Shown: positions 38,470-48,532, counted from the stretch's first letter. The stretch: 64,000 nucleotides of DNA from Billgrantia bachuensis (GCF_011742165.1 NZ_JAAQTO010000002.1:62001-126000); one strand, 5' to 3'. The notes: generated by a model not told the origin, from the sequence alone. Translations and numbers: made by a program.

Positions 38470-41400
38470 TCAGGCGGGGTCATAGGAGAGAACCGGGGAC
38501 AGCCAGCGCTCCAGTTCCACAAGCGACATGCCCTTGCGCTCGGCCAATGCCTCGACCTGATCGCGGGTGATCTTGCCGGTGGAGAAGTACTTCGACTGCG
38601 GATGAGAGAAGTACCAACCCGATACCGCCGCGGCCGGCCACATGGCGAAGTTCTCGGTCAGCTCGATGCCGGCATTCTCGGTGGCCTCGAGCAAGCGGAA
38701 CAGCGTGCGCTTCTCGGTATGGTCGGGGCAGGCGGGGTAGCCCGGCGCCGGTCGGATGCCCTGGTACTTCTCGGCGATCAGGGCGTCGTTGTCCAGCGTC
38801 TCGTCGGGTACATAGCCCCAGTACTCCTTGCGCACGCGCTCGTGCATGCGCTCGGCGAAAGCCTCGGCCAGGCGGTCGGTAAGCGCCTGGACCATGATCG
38901 CGCTGTAATCGTCTCCGGCTGCCTTGTAGCGCTCGGCCAAGGCCTCGACACCGTGCCCGGTGGTTACGGCGAAACCACCGATCCAGTCGGGTTTGCCGCT
39001 CTCCTTGGGCGCAATGAAATCCGCCAGGCTATAGCACACGCCGTCGCGGTTCTTGGTGGTCTGCTGACGAATGTGGTGCAGCCGCTCGATGACCTGGGTG
39101 CGCGCTTCGTCGGCATACACCTCGATGACATCGTCGTCGACGCTGTTGGCCGGCCACAGGCCGATTACACCGCGCGCCTCGATGTGTTTCTCGTCGATCA
39201 GCTTGCGCAGCATCTGCTGGGCATCGACGAACAGGCTGCGCGCCGCCTCGCCGACCACCGCATCGTCGAGGATCTTGGGATATTTACCCGCCAGTTCCCA
39301 GCTCATGAAGAAGGGCGTCCAGTCGATGCGCTCGACCAGTTCCTCGATATCGTAGCCGTCGAATATCTTGAGTCCGGCAAGGGTGGGCCTGGGTGGGGTA
39401 TAGCCGTCCCAATCGATGGGCAGCTTGCGCTGGCGGGCTTCGGCGTAGCTCAGGTCGGCGGCCTTGGGTCGACGCTTGGCATTACGGTCCCGCGCCTGTT
39501 CGTACTCGGCCTTGATCTCGGCCGTATAGGCAGGCTTGAGCGCCGGCGAGAGCAGCTTGCCAGCCACGCCTACCGCACGCGAGGCATCGGTCACGTAGAT
39601 GACCGGCTCGTCGTACTGGGGCTCGACCTTCACCGCGGTATGTGCCTTGGAGGTGGTGGCACCGCCGATCAGCAGCGGCAGCGTGAACCCCTGGCGCTTC
39701 ATCTCCTTGGCCACGTGCACCATTTCGTCCAGCGAAGGGGTGATCAGGCCCGACAGGCCAATGATGTCGGCGTTCTCCTGGCGGGCCGTCTGCAGGATCT
39801 TTTCGGCCGGCACCATCACGCCGAGGTCCACAACGTCGTAGTTGTTGCATTGCAGGACAACGCCGACGATGTTCTTGCCGATATCGTGCACATCGCCCTT
39901 GACCGTGGCCATGACGATCTTGCCCTTGGCCTGGGTACCTTCGCTCTTCTCGGCTTCGATGTAGGGAATGAGGTAAGCCACCGCCTGCTTCATGACGCGC
40001 GCCGACTTTACCACCTGGGGCAGGAACATCTTGCCGGCACCGAACAGGTCGCCGACCACGTTCATGCCATCCATCAACGGCCCTTCGATCACCTCGATGG
40101 GACGCGCGGCGCGCTGACGGGCAAGCTCGGTATCTTCCTCTATAAATGTCGTTATGCCTTTGACCAGGGCATGCTCGATGCGCTTTTCCACCGGCCAGCT
40201 GCGCCACTCGAGGTCTTCCTTCTTGGCCGCGCCGCTACCGTCACCCTTGTACTTGTCGGCCAGGTCGACCAGTCGCTCGGTACCGTCGCTGCGACGATTG
40301 AGCACTACATCCTCGACCGCTTCGCGCAGTTCGGCCGGCAGGCTGTCGTAGACCGCCAACTGACCGGCGTTGACGATGCCCATGGTCAGTCCGGCGCGGA
40401 TGGCGTGGTAGAGAAATACCGAATGGATCGCCTCGCGCACCGGGTCGTTGCCGCGAAACGAGAACGATACGTTGGAGACGCCGCCCGACACCATGGCATG
40501 GGGCAGGTGCTCCCGGATCCAGCGTGTGGCTTCGATGAAGTCGACGGCGTAGTTGTCGTGCTCCTCGATGCCGGTGGCAATGGCGAAGATATTGGGATCG
40601 AAGATAATATCTTCCGGCGGGAAGCCGATCTCCTCCACCAGCAGCTCATAGGCGCGCTGACAGATCTCCGTCTTGCGCGCGAAGGTGTCGGCCTGGCCGG
40701 CCTCGTCGAACGCCATCACCACCACGGCGGCACCATAGCGGCGGCACAGCGTCGCCTGCTCGCGGAAGGCCGCCTCGCCCTCCTTGAGCGAGATGGAGTT
40801 GACCACCGCCTTGCCCTGCACGCACTTGAGCCCGGCCTCGATGATCTCCCACTTGGAGGAGTCGATCATGATCGGCACGCGGGCGATGTCGGGCTCTCCG
40901 GCGATCAGGTTGAGGAAGCGCACCATCGCTTCCTGGGACTCGAGCATGCCCTCGTCCATGTTGATGTCGATGACCTGCGCGCCGTTCTCCACCTGCTCCA
41001 GCGCCACCTCCAGCGCCGTGGTGTAGTCTTCATCGACGATCAGGCGCTTGAAGCGCGCCGAGCCGGTGACGTTGGTGCGCTCGCCGACGTTGACGAACAG
41101 CGAGTCCTTCTCGATGTTGAACGGCTCCAGACCCGACAGACGACACGCACGGGGGCGCTCGGGCACCTGGCGCGGCGCCAGGCCCTGGATGGCGGCGTGA
41201 ATCGCAGCGATGTGTTCGGGCGTCGAGCCGCAGCAGCCACCGATGATGTTGACCAGGCCGCTCTCGGCGAACTCGGCAACGATGGCGGCCATCTCTTCCG
41301 GCGTCTGGTCGTACTCGCCGAATTCATTGGGCAGCCCGGCGTTGGGGTGCGCGGAGACGAAGGTGTCGGCCTTGGTCGAGAGCTCTTCCAGATAGGGGCG

Positions 41401-42171
41401 AAGCTCCTCGGCACCCAGCGCACAGTTCAGGCCGATGGAGAGCGGCCGGGCATGACGCACCGAATTCCAGAACGCCTCGGTGGTCTGGCCCGAGAGGGTG
41501 CGGCCGGAGGCATCAGTAATGGTGCCGGAAATCATCACCGGCAACCGCTCGCCACGGTCATCGAACAGCGTCTCGAGGGCGAAGATGGCGGCCTTGGCAT
41601 TGAGCGTGTCGAAGATGGTCTCGATCAGGATCAGGTCGGCGCCGCCCTCGATCAGCGCTTCGGCGGCCTCGTAGTAGTTGTCGCGCAACTGGTCGAAGGT
41701 GACGTTTCGCTTGGCCGGGTCGTTGACGTCGGGGGACAGCGAGGCAGTACGCGAAGTCGGCCCCAGCACGCCGGCCACATAGCGCGGCACGCCGGTTTCG
41801 GCCGCCACGGCGTCGCACACTTCACGCGCCAGGCGTGCTGATTCTCGATTGAGTTCGGGTACCAGTTCCTCCATGCCATAGTCGGCCTGCGAGAGGCGGG
41901 TACTGTTGAAGGTGTTGGTCTCGACGATGTCGGCGCCGGCTTCGAGGTAGTCGCGATGGATGCGCGCCACCAGATCGGGGCAGGTCAGCGCCAGCAGGTC
42001 GTTGTTGCCCTTGAGCTCGGAGGGCCAGTCGCGGAAGCGCTCGCCGCGGAAATCGTCTTCGTCGAGTCGGGCATTCTGCAACATGGTACCCATGCCGCCA
42101 TCCAGCATGAGGATGCGCTCGCCGAGCCGTTCGGTGAGGGTGGCGGTCAGTGCAGAGGGTAGGGCGGCCAT
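38470..42171 (-). CDS. metH: Cobalamin-dependent methionine synthase
   Basis: 1233 residues, full length. Homocysteine domain with zinc ligands in [10 protein letters not shown] and [11 protein letters not shown]; folate domain ([14 protein letters not shown], about 360); cap and B12 domain with the cobalt-ligand His in [11 protein letters not shown] (about 765); C-terminal reactivation domain with [12 protein letters not shown]. It makes methionine from homocysteine and methyltetrahydrofolate. The gene stands alone on the minus strand. Confidence 0.97.
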   Translation of the reverse strand: MAALPSALTATLTERLGERILMLDGGMGTMLQNARLDEDDFRGERFRDWPSELKGNNDLLALTCPDLVARIHRDYLEAGADIVETNTFNSTRLSQADYGMEELVPELNRESARLAREVCDAVAAETGVPRYVAGVLGPTSRTASLSPDVNDPAKRNVTFDQLRDNYYEAAEALIEGGADLILIETIFDTLNAKAAIFALETLFDDRGERLPVMISGTITDASGRTLSGQTTEAFWNSVRHARPLSIGLNCALGAEELRPYLEELSTKADTFVSAHPNAGLPNEFGEYDQTPEEMAAIVAEFAESGLVNIIGGCCGSTPEHIAAIHAAIQGLAPRQVPERPRACRLSGLEPFNIEKDSLFVNVGERTNVTGSARFKRLIVDEDYTTALEVALEQVENGAQVIDINMDEGMLESQEAMVRFLNLIAGEPDIARVPIMIDSSKWEIIEAGLKCVQGKAVVNSISLKEGEAAFREQATLCRRYGAAVVVMAFDEAGQADTFARKTEICQRAYELLVEEIGFPPEDIIFDPNIFAIATGIEEHDNYAVDFIEATRWIREHLPHAMVSGGVSNVSFSFRGNDPVREAIHSVFLYHAIRAGLTMGIVNAGQLAVYDSLPAELREAVEDVVLNRRSDGTERLVDLADKYKGDGSGAAKKEDLEWRSWPVEKRIEHALVKGITTFIEEDTELARQRAARPIEVIEGPLMDGMNVVGDLFGAGKMFLPQVVKSARVMKQAVAYLIPYIEAEKSEGTQAKGKIVMATVKGDVHDIGKNIVGVVLQCNNYDVVDLGVMVPAEKILQTARQENADIIGLSGLITPSLDEMVHVAKEMKRQGFTLPLLIGGATTSKAHTAVKVEPQYDEPVIYVTDASRAVGVAGKLLSPALKPAYTAEIKAEYEQARDRNAKRRPKAADLSYAEARQRKLPIDWDGYTPPRPTLAGLKIFDGYDIEELVERIDWTPFFMSWELAGKYPKILDDAVVGEAARSLFVDAQQMLRKLIDEKHIEARGVIGLWPANSVDDDVIEVYADEARTQVIERLHHIRQQTTKNRDGVCYSLADFIAPKESGKPDWIGGFAVTTGHGVEALAERYKAAGDDYSAIMVQALTDRLAEAFAERMHERVRKEYWGYVPDETLDNDALIAEKYQGIRPAPGYPACPDHTEKRTLFRLLEATENAGIELTENFAMWPAAAVSGWYFSHPQSKYFSTGKITRDQVEALAERKGMSLVELERWLSPVLSYDPA

Positions 42172-42352
42172 GGGTTGGGTCGGTCTCCAGCGAAAGTCAC
42201 GTCTATGAGTCTATGCCGCCCTGCTGATTCTTCTCGGCTACTGGGCAGGGTCGGTCGTGTCAGCCCGACATGGTAGCAAAACCAGCCGCTTGAGGGCAGG
42301 GCTGGTCAAAAACCGAGCAAAATAGTCGGGATTGTCTCGCGGCATGCTTTTG

Positions 42353-42369
42353 CATACCATAATGGTATG
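42353..42369. promoter_or_regulatory. Perfect 17-bp palindrome upstream of nfuA
   Basis: CATACCAT-A-ATGGTATG, perfect 8+8 inverted repeat around one base, in the metH-nfuA divergent gap, 49 bp before the nfuA ATG. It looks like a dimeric repressor operator. It does not match the known type 1 IscR consensus. Confidence 0.5.
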
Positions 42370-42417
42370 TCACATACGGCCGGCCCGACGAGGCCAGGCC
42401 CGACCAGCGAGAACACC

Positions 42418-43008
42418 ATGAGTGAGATCATCCGGATTACCGACAGCGCCCAGGACTACCTCGCCGAGCTGCTCGAGAAGCAGAACGTCGAAGGGATCGC
42501 GGTGCGCATCTTCATCACCCAGCCGGGTACGCCTTATGCCGAGACCTGCCTGGCCTATTGCCGGCCTGGCGAGGAAGAGCCCAGCGACGAGCGCCTGGAA
42601 CTCGAGAAGATTACGGCGCTGATCGACAAGAACAGCATTCCCTTCCTCGAGGAAGCGGTGGTCGACTTCAATGCCGACCGCATGGGCGGCCAGCTGACCA
42701 TCAAGGCGCCCAACGCCAAGATGCCCAAGGTCAACGCCGATAGCCCGATCGAGGATCGCGTCAATTATATTCTCTACAGCGAGATCAACCCAGGGCTTGC
42801 CGCCCACGGCGGCGAAATCAAGCTGGTCGAGTTGACCGCGGATCAGGTGGCGGTGCTCGCCTTCGGCGGTGGTTGCCAGGGTTGTGCAGCAGTCGACCTG
42901 ACCCTCAAGGAGGGTGTGGAAAGAACCCTGATGGAGCGCATCCCGGAGCTTGCCGGCATTCGTGACGTAACCGACCACACCGACACCACCAACGCCTACT
43001 ACCGCTGA
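42418..43008 (+). CDS. nfuA: Fe-S cluster carrier NfuA
   Basis: 196 residues; start at [12 protein letters not shown]. The N-terminal half is a degenerate A-type carrier domain; the C-terminal Nfu domain has the cluster-binding CxxC in [15 protein letters not shown] (about residue 150). It delivers [4Fe-4S] clusters to target proteins, especially under oxidative stress. Confidence 0.95.
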   Translation: MSEIIRITDSAQDYLAELLEKQNVEGIAVRIFITQPGTPYAETCLAYCRPGEEEPSDERLELEKITALIDKNSIPFLEEAVVDFNADRMGGQLTIKAPNAKMPKVNADSPIEDRVNYILYSEINPGLAAHGGEIKLVELTADQVAVLAFGGGCQGCAAVDLTLKEGVERTLMERIPELAGIRDVTDHTDTTNAYYR

Positions 43009-43065
43009 TCTCTCTTCAGCAGCCTCTCACGCTTCGCTGATACTGTCGGATACATACTATCGAGA

Positions 43066-43101
43066 GCTTCCCGGCCGCGCTCCAGGGCGCGGCCGGGAAG
43101 C
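43066..43101. terminator. Strong bidirectional hairpin between nfuA and the KfrA-like gene
   Basis: 15-bp perfect GC-rich inverted repeat (43066-43080 and 43087-43101) with a six-base loop. Without a T-run in either direction; it separates two convergent genes. Confidence 0.65.
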
Positions 43102-43102
43102 T

Positions 43103-44146
43103 TCAGCGAATGCTCTCGGAAGGCTCCGCTGCGGAGCCTTCCTGCGTTTCAACTCCGCCCTCCGTGGAGCGCGACACCACGCCATCCTCACCCGGTTGCC
43201 AGATACGCCGCATCAGCTCGGCATCGAGTGTGCGCAGGCGTGCCGCCTGCTCGTCGATATGACGCTTCTGGTCATCGATGCGCGCCTGCAGCAGCGACTG
43301 CTCGTGGCGCAGGGTATCGATGCGTTCCTCGGCCCGGCTTCTGGCCCATTGGGTCTCGCGGTGCTGTTTCTCCTCGCGCCCCAGCGCAACCTGGGTCTCG
43401 TGGAGCTGTCGCTGCAGGTTGTCCTGGCGCTTCTCCAGCTGCTGGACGGTAGCGTCATGCCGCTTCTCGGCCGACACCCGCTCCTGCCGAGACTCGTCGA
43501 GCAGGCTCATGAGGCGCGCCTCGGCCGCCTCGTGGCGTTGCTCTTCCTGATTCAGGCGCGCCAACTGCTGAGCGTCGCGGTCGGCCAACGCCTGCTGGTG
43601 GGCCTGGCCCTGCTGCTCGTTCTCCTTCTGCAGCTTGTCGAGCTGCTGCAAGGAGCGGGTTAGCCGCTCCTCCAACTGGCGGGCGCGCTCCTGCCACTGG
43701 TCGCGCTCGGCTTCCACCCGTGCCAAGGCGGCACTGCGCTGCTCGAGACGCTGCTCCGTCCCCGCCAAGTGCGACGACAGGGCGGCTTCGCGCTGCTCGG
43801 CATCCTCTACCTGGCGCCGCGCTTCCTGTATGGCGGCCTCGGTCTCGGCCACGCGTCGGTCGGCCTCCTCGCGATAACTTGCCAGGGCCTCGCCGGCTGA
43901 CTCCTGAGCCTTTTGCCACAGGCTTTCCGCCAGCCTCAGCACCGGTTCCGGCATGGCGTGCGAGGCGGGCAGGTCACGGTTAGCCTCGCGCTGGAATCGC
44001 CACTCGCGCAGGTGATCGCTGATGGTAGTGAAACTGCCGGTTCCCAGCACGTCTCGAATCTTCTGGACGCTGGGGGCATCCCCCTTGGCCAGCAGGGTCT
44101 CGATGGCCTGCTGAACATCCTCGTACTGCACACCGCTGCGTGCCAT
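43103..44146 (-). CDS. KfrA-like DNA-binding coiled-coil protein
   Basis: 347 residues. The N-terminal 65 residues (VQQAIETLLAKGDAPSVQKI, then LGTGSFTTISDHLREWR) are the KfrA N-terminal DNA-binding domain known from plasmids. From about residue 75 to 315 the protein is almost pure heptad coiled coil rich in Glu, Gln and Arg. Plasmid KfrA autorepresses and aids partition; chromosomal copies are little studied. It is divergent from a tyrosine recombinase with an AT-rich repeat region between. Confidence 0.8.
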   Translation of the reverse strand: MARSGVQYEDVQQAIETLLAKGDAPSVQKIRDVLGTGSFTTISDHLREWRFQREANRDLPASHAMPEPVLRLAESLWQKAQESAGEALASYREEADRRVAETEAAIQEARRQVEDAEQREAALSSHLAGTEQRLEQRSAALARVEAERDQWQERARQLEERLTRSLQQLDKLQKENEQQGQAHQQALADRDAQQLARLNQEEQRHEAAEARLMSLLDESRQERVSAEKRHDATVQQLEKRQDNLQRQLHETQVALGREEKQHRETQWARSRAEERIDTLRHEQSLLQARIDDQKRHIDEQAARLRTLDAELMRRIWQPGEDGVVSRSTEGGVETQEGSAAEPSESIR

Positions 44147-44272
44147 GACGATCTCCTTGGTGGTGTGGCGGCTGATCCTTGCTCACGCGGCAGGGCGTCG
44201 CTTGTTCTTCTGTTGCAGTGCGCCCGCCTAGATGACTAAGCATAGCGACTTTCGTCCAATCCAGAAAGAAAA

Positions 44273-44308
44273 TTACGTTACAGATATTACGTAATTTACA
44301 TTACATAA
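44273..44308. repeat. Four TTAC[AG]T[AT]A repeats between the KfrA-like and recombinase genes
   Basis: TTACGTTA (44273), TTACGTAA (44287, a perfect palindrome), TTACATTA (44296) and TTACATAA (44301) lie within 36 bp of very AT-rich DNA in a GC-rich region. Arrayed short repeats beside a KfrA-type DNA-binding gene suggest its operator, possibly also an AT-rich recombination or partition site. Confidence 0.55.
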
Positions 44309-44405
44309 TTTTATAAAATTCAAGATTACCCGCCTTATCTTGAATAAATTACCGCTACAGGAGAGACTCGAGCCACTCGATAGCGAAAAAGCGGGGAGAG
44401 GCAAG

Positions 44406-45599
44406 ATGAGGGCACCCAGCGAGGAGGGCGGCGGCGCCATTCTCCCCGGCCAGCAGCAGGGAGCGAGCATGCCTGCTCCGGCACATGATCTGGCACTGCC
44501 CGTGGCAAGCAGGACAGCACGCATTGCCGCCGGAAGCGACGCCGAGGCGGTGGCGCAGTGGCTCGCCGAGTTTCGCGCCAGCCCGCAGACGCTACGTGCC
44601 TACCGCCGCGAGGCAGAGCGCCTGCTGCTGTGGCTGGAGCATCAACGGCGCAGCCTCGGTGAGCTGCGTCGGCACGACCTGGATGCCTACGAGGCTTTCC
44701 TGGCGTCTCCTACGCCGCGCCAGCTCTGGGTGGGGCCGCCTCGGCCGCGCCACGCGCCGGACTGGCGACCGTTTCGCGGGCCGCTGTCGCCGGCCAGCCG
44801 ACGGCAGAGCCTGATCATCCTGCAGGGCATGTTCACCTGGCTGGTGGAAGCGGGATGGGTCAATCACAATCCGTTTCGCCTGATGCGCGACAAGCGCCGC
44901 CGACTCGACAATCGCCAGGCCGGCATCGAGCGCTATCTGGAACGAACGCTTTGGGAGTGGCTATGGCAGTGGCTGACACGACCGCAGCAGGTGAACGTCA
45001 GTGCCCGCGAGCGCTACCTGAGGCATCGGCGGATCATGATCTTCGGCTTCGCCTACTTGTTGGCGCCGCGAATCAGCGAGATGGCCGCCGCCAGGATGGG
45101 CGACTTCTTCCGGCGCGAAGGCCGCTGGTGGTGGCGCGTGGTGGGCAAGGGCGGCAAGACGGCACGTATCCCGGTACCCGACGACATGCTGGTCCTGCTG
45201 GGCAACTGGCGGGAAGTGCTGGGCCTGGCACCCGCCCCGCGCCCGGGCGAGGAGGGCGCCGTACTGCGCGGCCTGGATGGCCAGCGCGGCCTGGGCGACA
45301 ACCAGCTCTACCGCCTGATCCGCGACGCCTTTCACCAGGCGGCCGATGCCCTGGAAGCCGAGGCAGGAGAGAAGGCGATGTCGCAGGTGACCCGGCTGCG
45401 TGAAGCGACGCCACACTGGCTGCGCCATACTGCACTCACTCATCAGGCTCAGGCCGGCGTAGAGCTGCGCTACCTCGCCAGCACCGCGCGTCATTCGCGG
45501 CTGGACACCACCGCCCAGTACCTGCATGCCGAAGACGAGGAGTGGCATCGCCAACAGTCCGCCCATGGCTTGCCCGGTCGGGTGGAGGAGCCGGTATAA
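44406..45599 (+). CDS. Orphan tyrosine recombinase (phage integrase family)
   Basis: About 397 residues from the ATG at 44406 (GGAGAGG upstream); starts at 44340 and 44469 are also possible. An N-terminal SAM-like core-binding domain (about residues 45-160) precedes the catalytic domain, where all six residues are seen: Arg in LLAPRISEMA, Lys in GKGGKTARIP, His and Arg in TPHWLRHTALT, His in ARHSRLDTTA and Tyr in AQYLHAE. Longer than XerC/D. No att repeats or phage genes adjoin it. Confidence 0.88.
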   Translation: MRAPSEEGGGAILPGQQQGASMPAPAHDLALPVASRTARIAAGSDAEAVAQWLAEFRASPQTLRAYRREAERLLLWLEHQRRSLGELRRHDLDAYEAFLASPTPRQLWVGPPRPRHAPDWRPFRGPLSPASRRQSLIILQGMFTWLVEAGWVNHNPFRLMRDKRRRLDNRQAGIERYLERTLWEWLWQWLTRPQQVNVSARERYLRHRRIMIFGFAYLLAPRISEMAAARMGDFFRREGRWWWRVVGKGGKTARIPVPDDMLVLLGNWREVLGLAPAPRPGEEGAVLRGLDGQRGLGDNQLYRLIRDAFHQAADALEAEAGEKAMSQVTRLREATPHWLRHTALTHQAQAGVELRYLASTARHSRLDTTAQYLHAEDEEWHRQQSAHGLPGRVEEPV

Positions 45600-45627
45600 T
45601 GGCGTTCAAGCCAACCAGGGAGACGAC

Positions 45628-46059
45628 ATGACCACCGAAGCCACGGCCGAACAGGCCCAGCAGGCCCTGCGGGAAGAGTTCGAGATGTTCGACAACTGGA
45701 TGGATCGCTACCAGTACATCATCGACATGGGCAAGCAGCTGCCGGCGTTTCCGGAGGAGTGGAAAACTCCCGAGCGCAAGATCCAGGGCTGCCAGTCGAA
45801 CGTCTGGATCCACCATCGCCGCGATGGCGAGGTGCTGCACTTCGATGCGGTGTCGGATGCCGCTATCGTCTCCGGCCTGATCGCAGTGCTGCTGCGCATT
45901 TACAACGACCGTCCGGCCGGCGAGATTCGCGATACCAGCCCGCACTTCCTCGAAGACCTGGGGCTCGACAAGCATCTTTCCCCCACGCGCAGCAATGGTC
46001 TGCACGCCATGCTCGGCAAGATCTACGAAATTGCCGCGGAAGAGGCACCTTCAACCTGA
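45628..46059 (+). CDS. sufE: Cysteine desulfuration protein SufE
   Basis: 143 residues. The persulfide-accepting Cys is in RKIQGCQSNVWI (about residue 54), with the family stretch YQYIIDMGKQLP before it. It takes sulfur from a SufS/CsdA desulfurase; no partner gene is adjacent. The 3' end overlaps the convergent ribbon-helix-helix gene by 37 bp. Confidence 0.92.
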   Translation: MTTEATAEQAQQALREEFEMFDNWMDRYQYIIDMGKQLPAFPEEWKTPERKIQGCQSNVWIHHRRDGEVLHFDAVSDAAIVSGLIAVLLRIYNDRPAGEIRDTSPHFLEDLGLDKHLSPTRSNGLHAMLGKIYEIAAEEAPST

Positions 46060-46430
46060 CGTCGCTCTGCGGGTTGCGTGGCCGCCTGGCGCTGACGCTC
46101 CCGCATGAGAATGCCTTCGGCATCCAGGCTGGCAATGGCAACGTCCGGTGCCGTGGGGATCTCTCCCGCCATCTGCAGCGCCTGATAACGTCCGCAGCAA
46201 ACGCGCAGGAAGGAGGCGAAGTTTGCGGGGTCGTGGCCGGCTTCGGCGCACTCGCGGGAGAGCTTCGCTACCAGCTGGCTGAGAGAGAGGTCGTCGCGTC
46301 TGCCGATCTCCTCGAGTACCGTCCAGAAGAACCTCTCCAGGCGTACGCTGGTCGAGATACCATCGAGGCGCATTGAGCGCGTCTGGGGCTCCCAGAGGCC
46401 CGGCTCGGCGCCGATGAAAAGCCTGCACAT
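46023..46430 (-). CDS. Ribbon-helix-helix domain protein
   Basis: 135 residues. The middle part (TSVRLERFFWTVLEEIGRRD, then LSLSQLVAKLSRE) fits the RHH_4-type domain of small alphaproteobacterial and gammaproteobacterial DNA-binding proteins. Its C-terminal 12 codons overlap sufE on the other strand; the last 30 residues are Ala/Gln-rich. Confidence 0.7.
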   Translation of the reverse strand: MCRLFIGAEPGLWEPQTRSMRLDGISTSVRLERFFWTVLEEIGRRDDLSLSQLVAKLSRECAEAGHDPANFASFLRVCCGRYQALQMAGEIPTAPDVAIASLDAEGILMRERQRQAATQPAERRQVEGASSAAIS

Positions 46431-46531
46431 GCCATTCCCTCCCTTGCTACCTGCCCGACGCCATTATCATGGCGCCGGGCGCGGACCAGGGCAAGGCGCT
46501 CGCGGAAAGTGGTCTGCCACCGGAACGCTAG

Positions 46532-47113
46532 CTAGAGCTCGATGCGTGTCTCGAGTACGGCCAGGAACTGGGCGAGCCATGCCGGATGGGCGGGCCAGGC
46601 CGGGGCGGTGACCAGCTTGCCGTCAGTCACGGCATCGTCCACCGCGATGTCGGCGTAGCGACCGCCGGCCAGCTCCACCTCGGGGCGGCAGGCAGGGTAG
46701 GCCGAGCAGGTACGGCCTTCCAGCACCCGGGCGGCAGCCAGCAATTGCGCAGCGTGACAGATCGCCGCCACCGGCTTGTCGGCACTGAAGAAGTGACGCA
46801 CCAGCTCGATGACCTTTTCGTTCAGGCGCAGGTACTCCGGTGCGCGCCCGCCAGCAATCACCAGGCCGTCGTACTCCTCCGGCTTTACGGTGGCGAAATC
46901 CGCGTTGAGGGTGAATCGATGGCCCGGCTTTTCGCTATAGGTCTGGTCACCCTCGAAGTCGTGAATGGCGGTGGCAATGCTCTCGCCGGCCCGCTTGTCG
47001 GGACAGACGGCGTCAACACGGTGGCCCACTGCCTGCAGGGCCTGGAACGGAACCATGGTCTCGTAGTCTTCGGCAAAATCGCCGCACAGCAAGAGCAGAC
47101 GCTTGGCGGACAT
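46532..47113 (-). CDS. DJ-1/PfpI family protein
   Basis: 193 residues; start at [18 protein letters not shown] with AGGAG upstream. The nucleophile elbow is [13 protein letters not shown] (Cys, about residue 110) and an acidic helper lies in GDFAEDYE. The family includes deglycases, chaperones and proteases such as YhbO/PfpI; the activity cannot be told from sequence. Confidence 0.88.
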   Translation of the reverse strand: MSAKRLLLLCGDFAEDYETMVPFQALQAVGHRVDAVCPDKRAGESIATAIHDFEGDQTYSEKPGHRFTLNADFATVKPEEYDGLVIAGGRAPEYLRLNEKVIELVRHFFSADKPVAAICHAAQLLAAARVLEGRTCSAYPACRPEVELAGGRYADIAVDDAVTDGKLVTAPAWPAHPAWLAQFLAVLETRIEL

Positions 47114-47251
47114 GGCGTTTCTCCTCATCGGCTCGTTATGGTAGGTGTGCCACGGATCAGTCTGGCACAAGCAAACCGGAGGAGGGTGGTAGTGGGCTAC
47201 TACACCGGCCAGCAAGCGACCCGTTGTGAGAGGAGCGCCGGCATGGCGACT

Positions 47252-47602
47252 TCAGTGCCCGGAGGTATGCTGACCATGGCGACAGCGGAAGTGCTCGTCT
47301 AGCTCGGGATCGTTCAGACACAGCCGCTCACTCGGCCCCCCGGGCACCGGATCGATACCGCCGGCGCTGCCGGGGTGGCAACGTACGATACGTTTGGCGG
47401 CAAGCCAGCCACCATGCAGCGGACCGTGGACCTGAATGGCTTCCATGGCGTAGTGAGAACAGCTAGGCCAGTAACGGCAGCGCGGCCCCAGCAAGGGGCT
47501 CACCACCATCTGGTAGAGCCGGACCAGGGCGATCAACGCCAGCCCCAGTGTATGCCGCAGGAGCCGACCCAGGCTTGCTATCCAAGCTGCCAGGCAAGGC
47601 AC
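47252..47602 (-). CDS. yidD: YidD membrane insertion factor
   Basis: 116 residues. The YidD core is [20 protein letters not shown] followed by CSHYAMEAI and KRIVRCHP. YidD helps YidC insert membrane proteins. It is usually between rnpA and yidC near the origin; here it follows hisI by 3 bp near the terminus, so it may be a second copy or relocated. Confidence 0.88.
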   Translation of the reverse strand: MPCLAAWIASLGRLLRHTLGLALIALVRLYQMVVSPLLGPRCRYWPSCSHYAMEAIQVHGPLHGGWLAAKRIVRCHPGSAGGIDPVPGGPSERLCLNDPELDEHFRCRHGQHTSGH

Positions 47603-47605
47603 GCT

Positions 47606-48058
47606 TTAGCGCCTCTCCGGCTGCTGGCGATAGAGGATTTCGGGATCGATCAGCGGCTCGCTGGCGATACGCGCCTCACCGTCTTCCAGCGCCACGTAGA
47701 AACAGCTGCGCCGACCGGTATGGCAGGCCGGCCCGGTCTGTTCGACCTGAAGCAGCAGGGTGTCGCCATCGCAATCGAGGCATGCACCGCGCAGGTGCTG
47801 CTGCTGGCCGGAGGATTCCCCCTTGCGCCACAGCTTGCCCCGCGAGCGTGACCAGTAGCAGACGCGTCCGGTTGAAAGGGTCTCTTCCAGCGCCTCGCGG
47901 TTCATCCAGGCCATCATCAACACTTCGCCGCTGTCGTGCTGCTGGGCGATGGCGGGAATCAAGCCATCATCGTTGAAGCGCACCGCATCGAGAACCGGCG
48001 AGAGCGGCAGGCGGGCATCGAGCTCGGCACGCTCGAGTTGCTTGAAGGTATCGGTCAT
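47606..48058 (-). CDS. hisI: Phosphoribosyl-AMP cyclohydrolase HisI
   Basis: 150 residues. The metal motif is intact: [21 protein letters not shown] in two parts, and [10 protein letters not shown]. Opening stretches [18 protein letters not shown] and [18 protein letters not shown] are typical. It performs the third step of histidine synthesis. It is next to zur rather than to hisE or other his genes. Confidence 0.92.
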   Translation of the reverse strand: MTDTFKQLERAELDARLPLSPVLDAVRFNDDGLIPAIAQQHDSGEVLMMAWMNREALEETLSTGRVCYWSRSRGKLWRKGESSGQQQHLRGACLDCDGDTLLLQVEQTGPACHTGRRSCFYVALEDGEARIASEPLIDPEILYRQQPERR

Positions 48059-48079
48059 GGCATTTCCATTATGGCTGGC

Positions 48080-48532
48080 TCAGGCCCGCGCCGCCGCATT
48101 CAGGCACAGGTCACAGCTACCCAATAGCTCGATGGTCTGGCGTTCGACGCGAAACCCCAGGTCACGTGCCTGGGCGCTGAGCTGGGCATTCACGTCATCC
48201 AGATGCAGCTCCTCGACTCGCCCGCAGTGGCGGCAGATCAACAGCTGGAAGCCATGCGCGTGCTCGGGGCACGGGCAGGCTACATAGGCATTCAGCGACT
48301 CGATGCGATGCACCAGTCCCTGTTCGATCAGGAAGTCGAGGGCTCGATAGACGGTAGGCGGGCGTGCAGCCGCATGCTCGACGGCAAGGCGATCGAGTAG
48401 CTCATAGGCCTTGAGGCCACCGCTGGCCGCGGCAATCATCTCGAGTACGCGCCGGCGGATCGGGGTAAAGCGCACCCCGCGGAGTTGGCATTGTCTTTCG
48501 GCCTGCGCGAGCAGGGCAGTAGCGTCGGTCAT
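48080..48532 (-). CDS. zur: Zinc uptake regulator Zur (Fur family)
   Basis: 150 residues. The wHTH is LKAYELLDRLAVEHAAARPP, followed by TVYRALDFLIEQGLVHRIES. The structural zinc Cys pairs are in LICRHCGRVEE and LGSCDLCLNA. Zur represses zinc uptake and zinc-sparing genes when zinc is sufficient. It lies 21 bp upstream of hisI in the same direction. No znu genes are nearby. Confidence 0.9.
   Translation of the reverse strand: MTDATALLAQAERQCQLRGVRFTPIRRRVLEMIAAASGGLKAYELLDRLAVEHAAARPPTVYRALDFLIEQGLVHRIESLNAYVACPCPEHAHGFQLLICRHCGRVEELHLDDVNAQLSAQARDLGFRVERQTIELLGSCDLCLNAAARA

Noticed and set aside
38458..41841. 1127-codon plus-strand open frame across metH
   Set aside because: It mirrors metH on the other strand, has no recognisable domains and is explained by high GC content and codon bias. 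The same holds for the 695-codon minus-strand frame at 11683-13770 over the CoA-ligase gene.
42197..42212. Two MetJ-like AGAC boxes upstream of metH
   Set aside because: AGACTCAT and AGACGTGA are 8 bp apart on the minus strand but match only 5 and 6 of 8 consensus bases. MetJ is not expected in Halomonadaceae, so this is probably chance.
44406..45599. This recombinase as the integrase of the prophage
   Set aside because: It is 6.5 kb outside the element and the att sites are dif-type, which host XerC/XerD handle. XerC and XerD themselves are shorter and usually encoded elsewhere.
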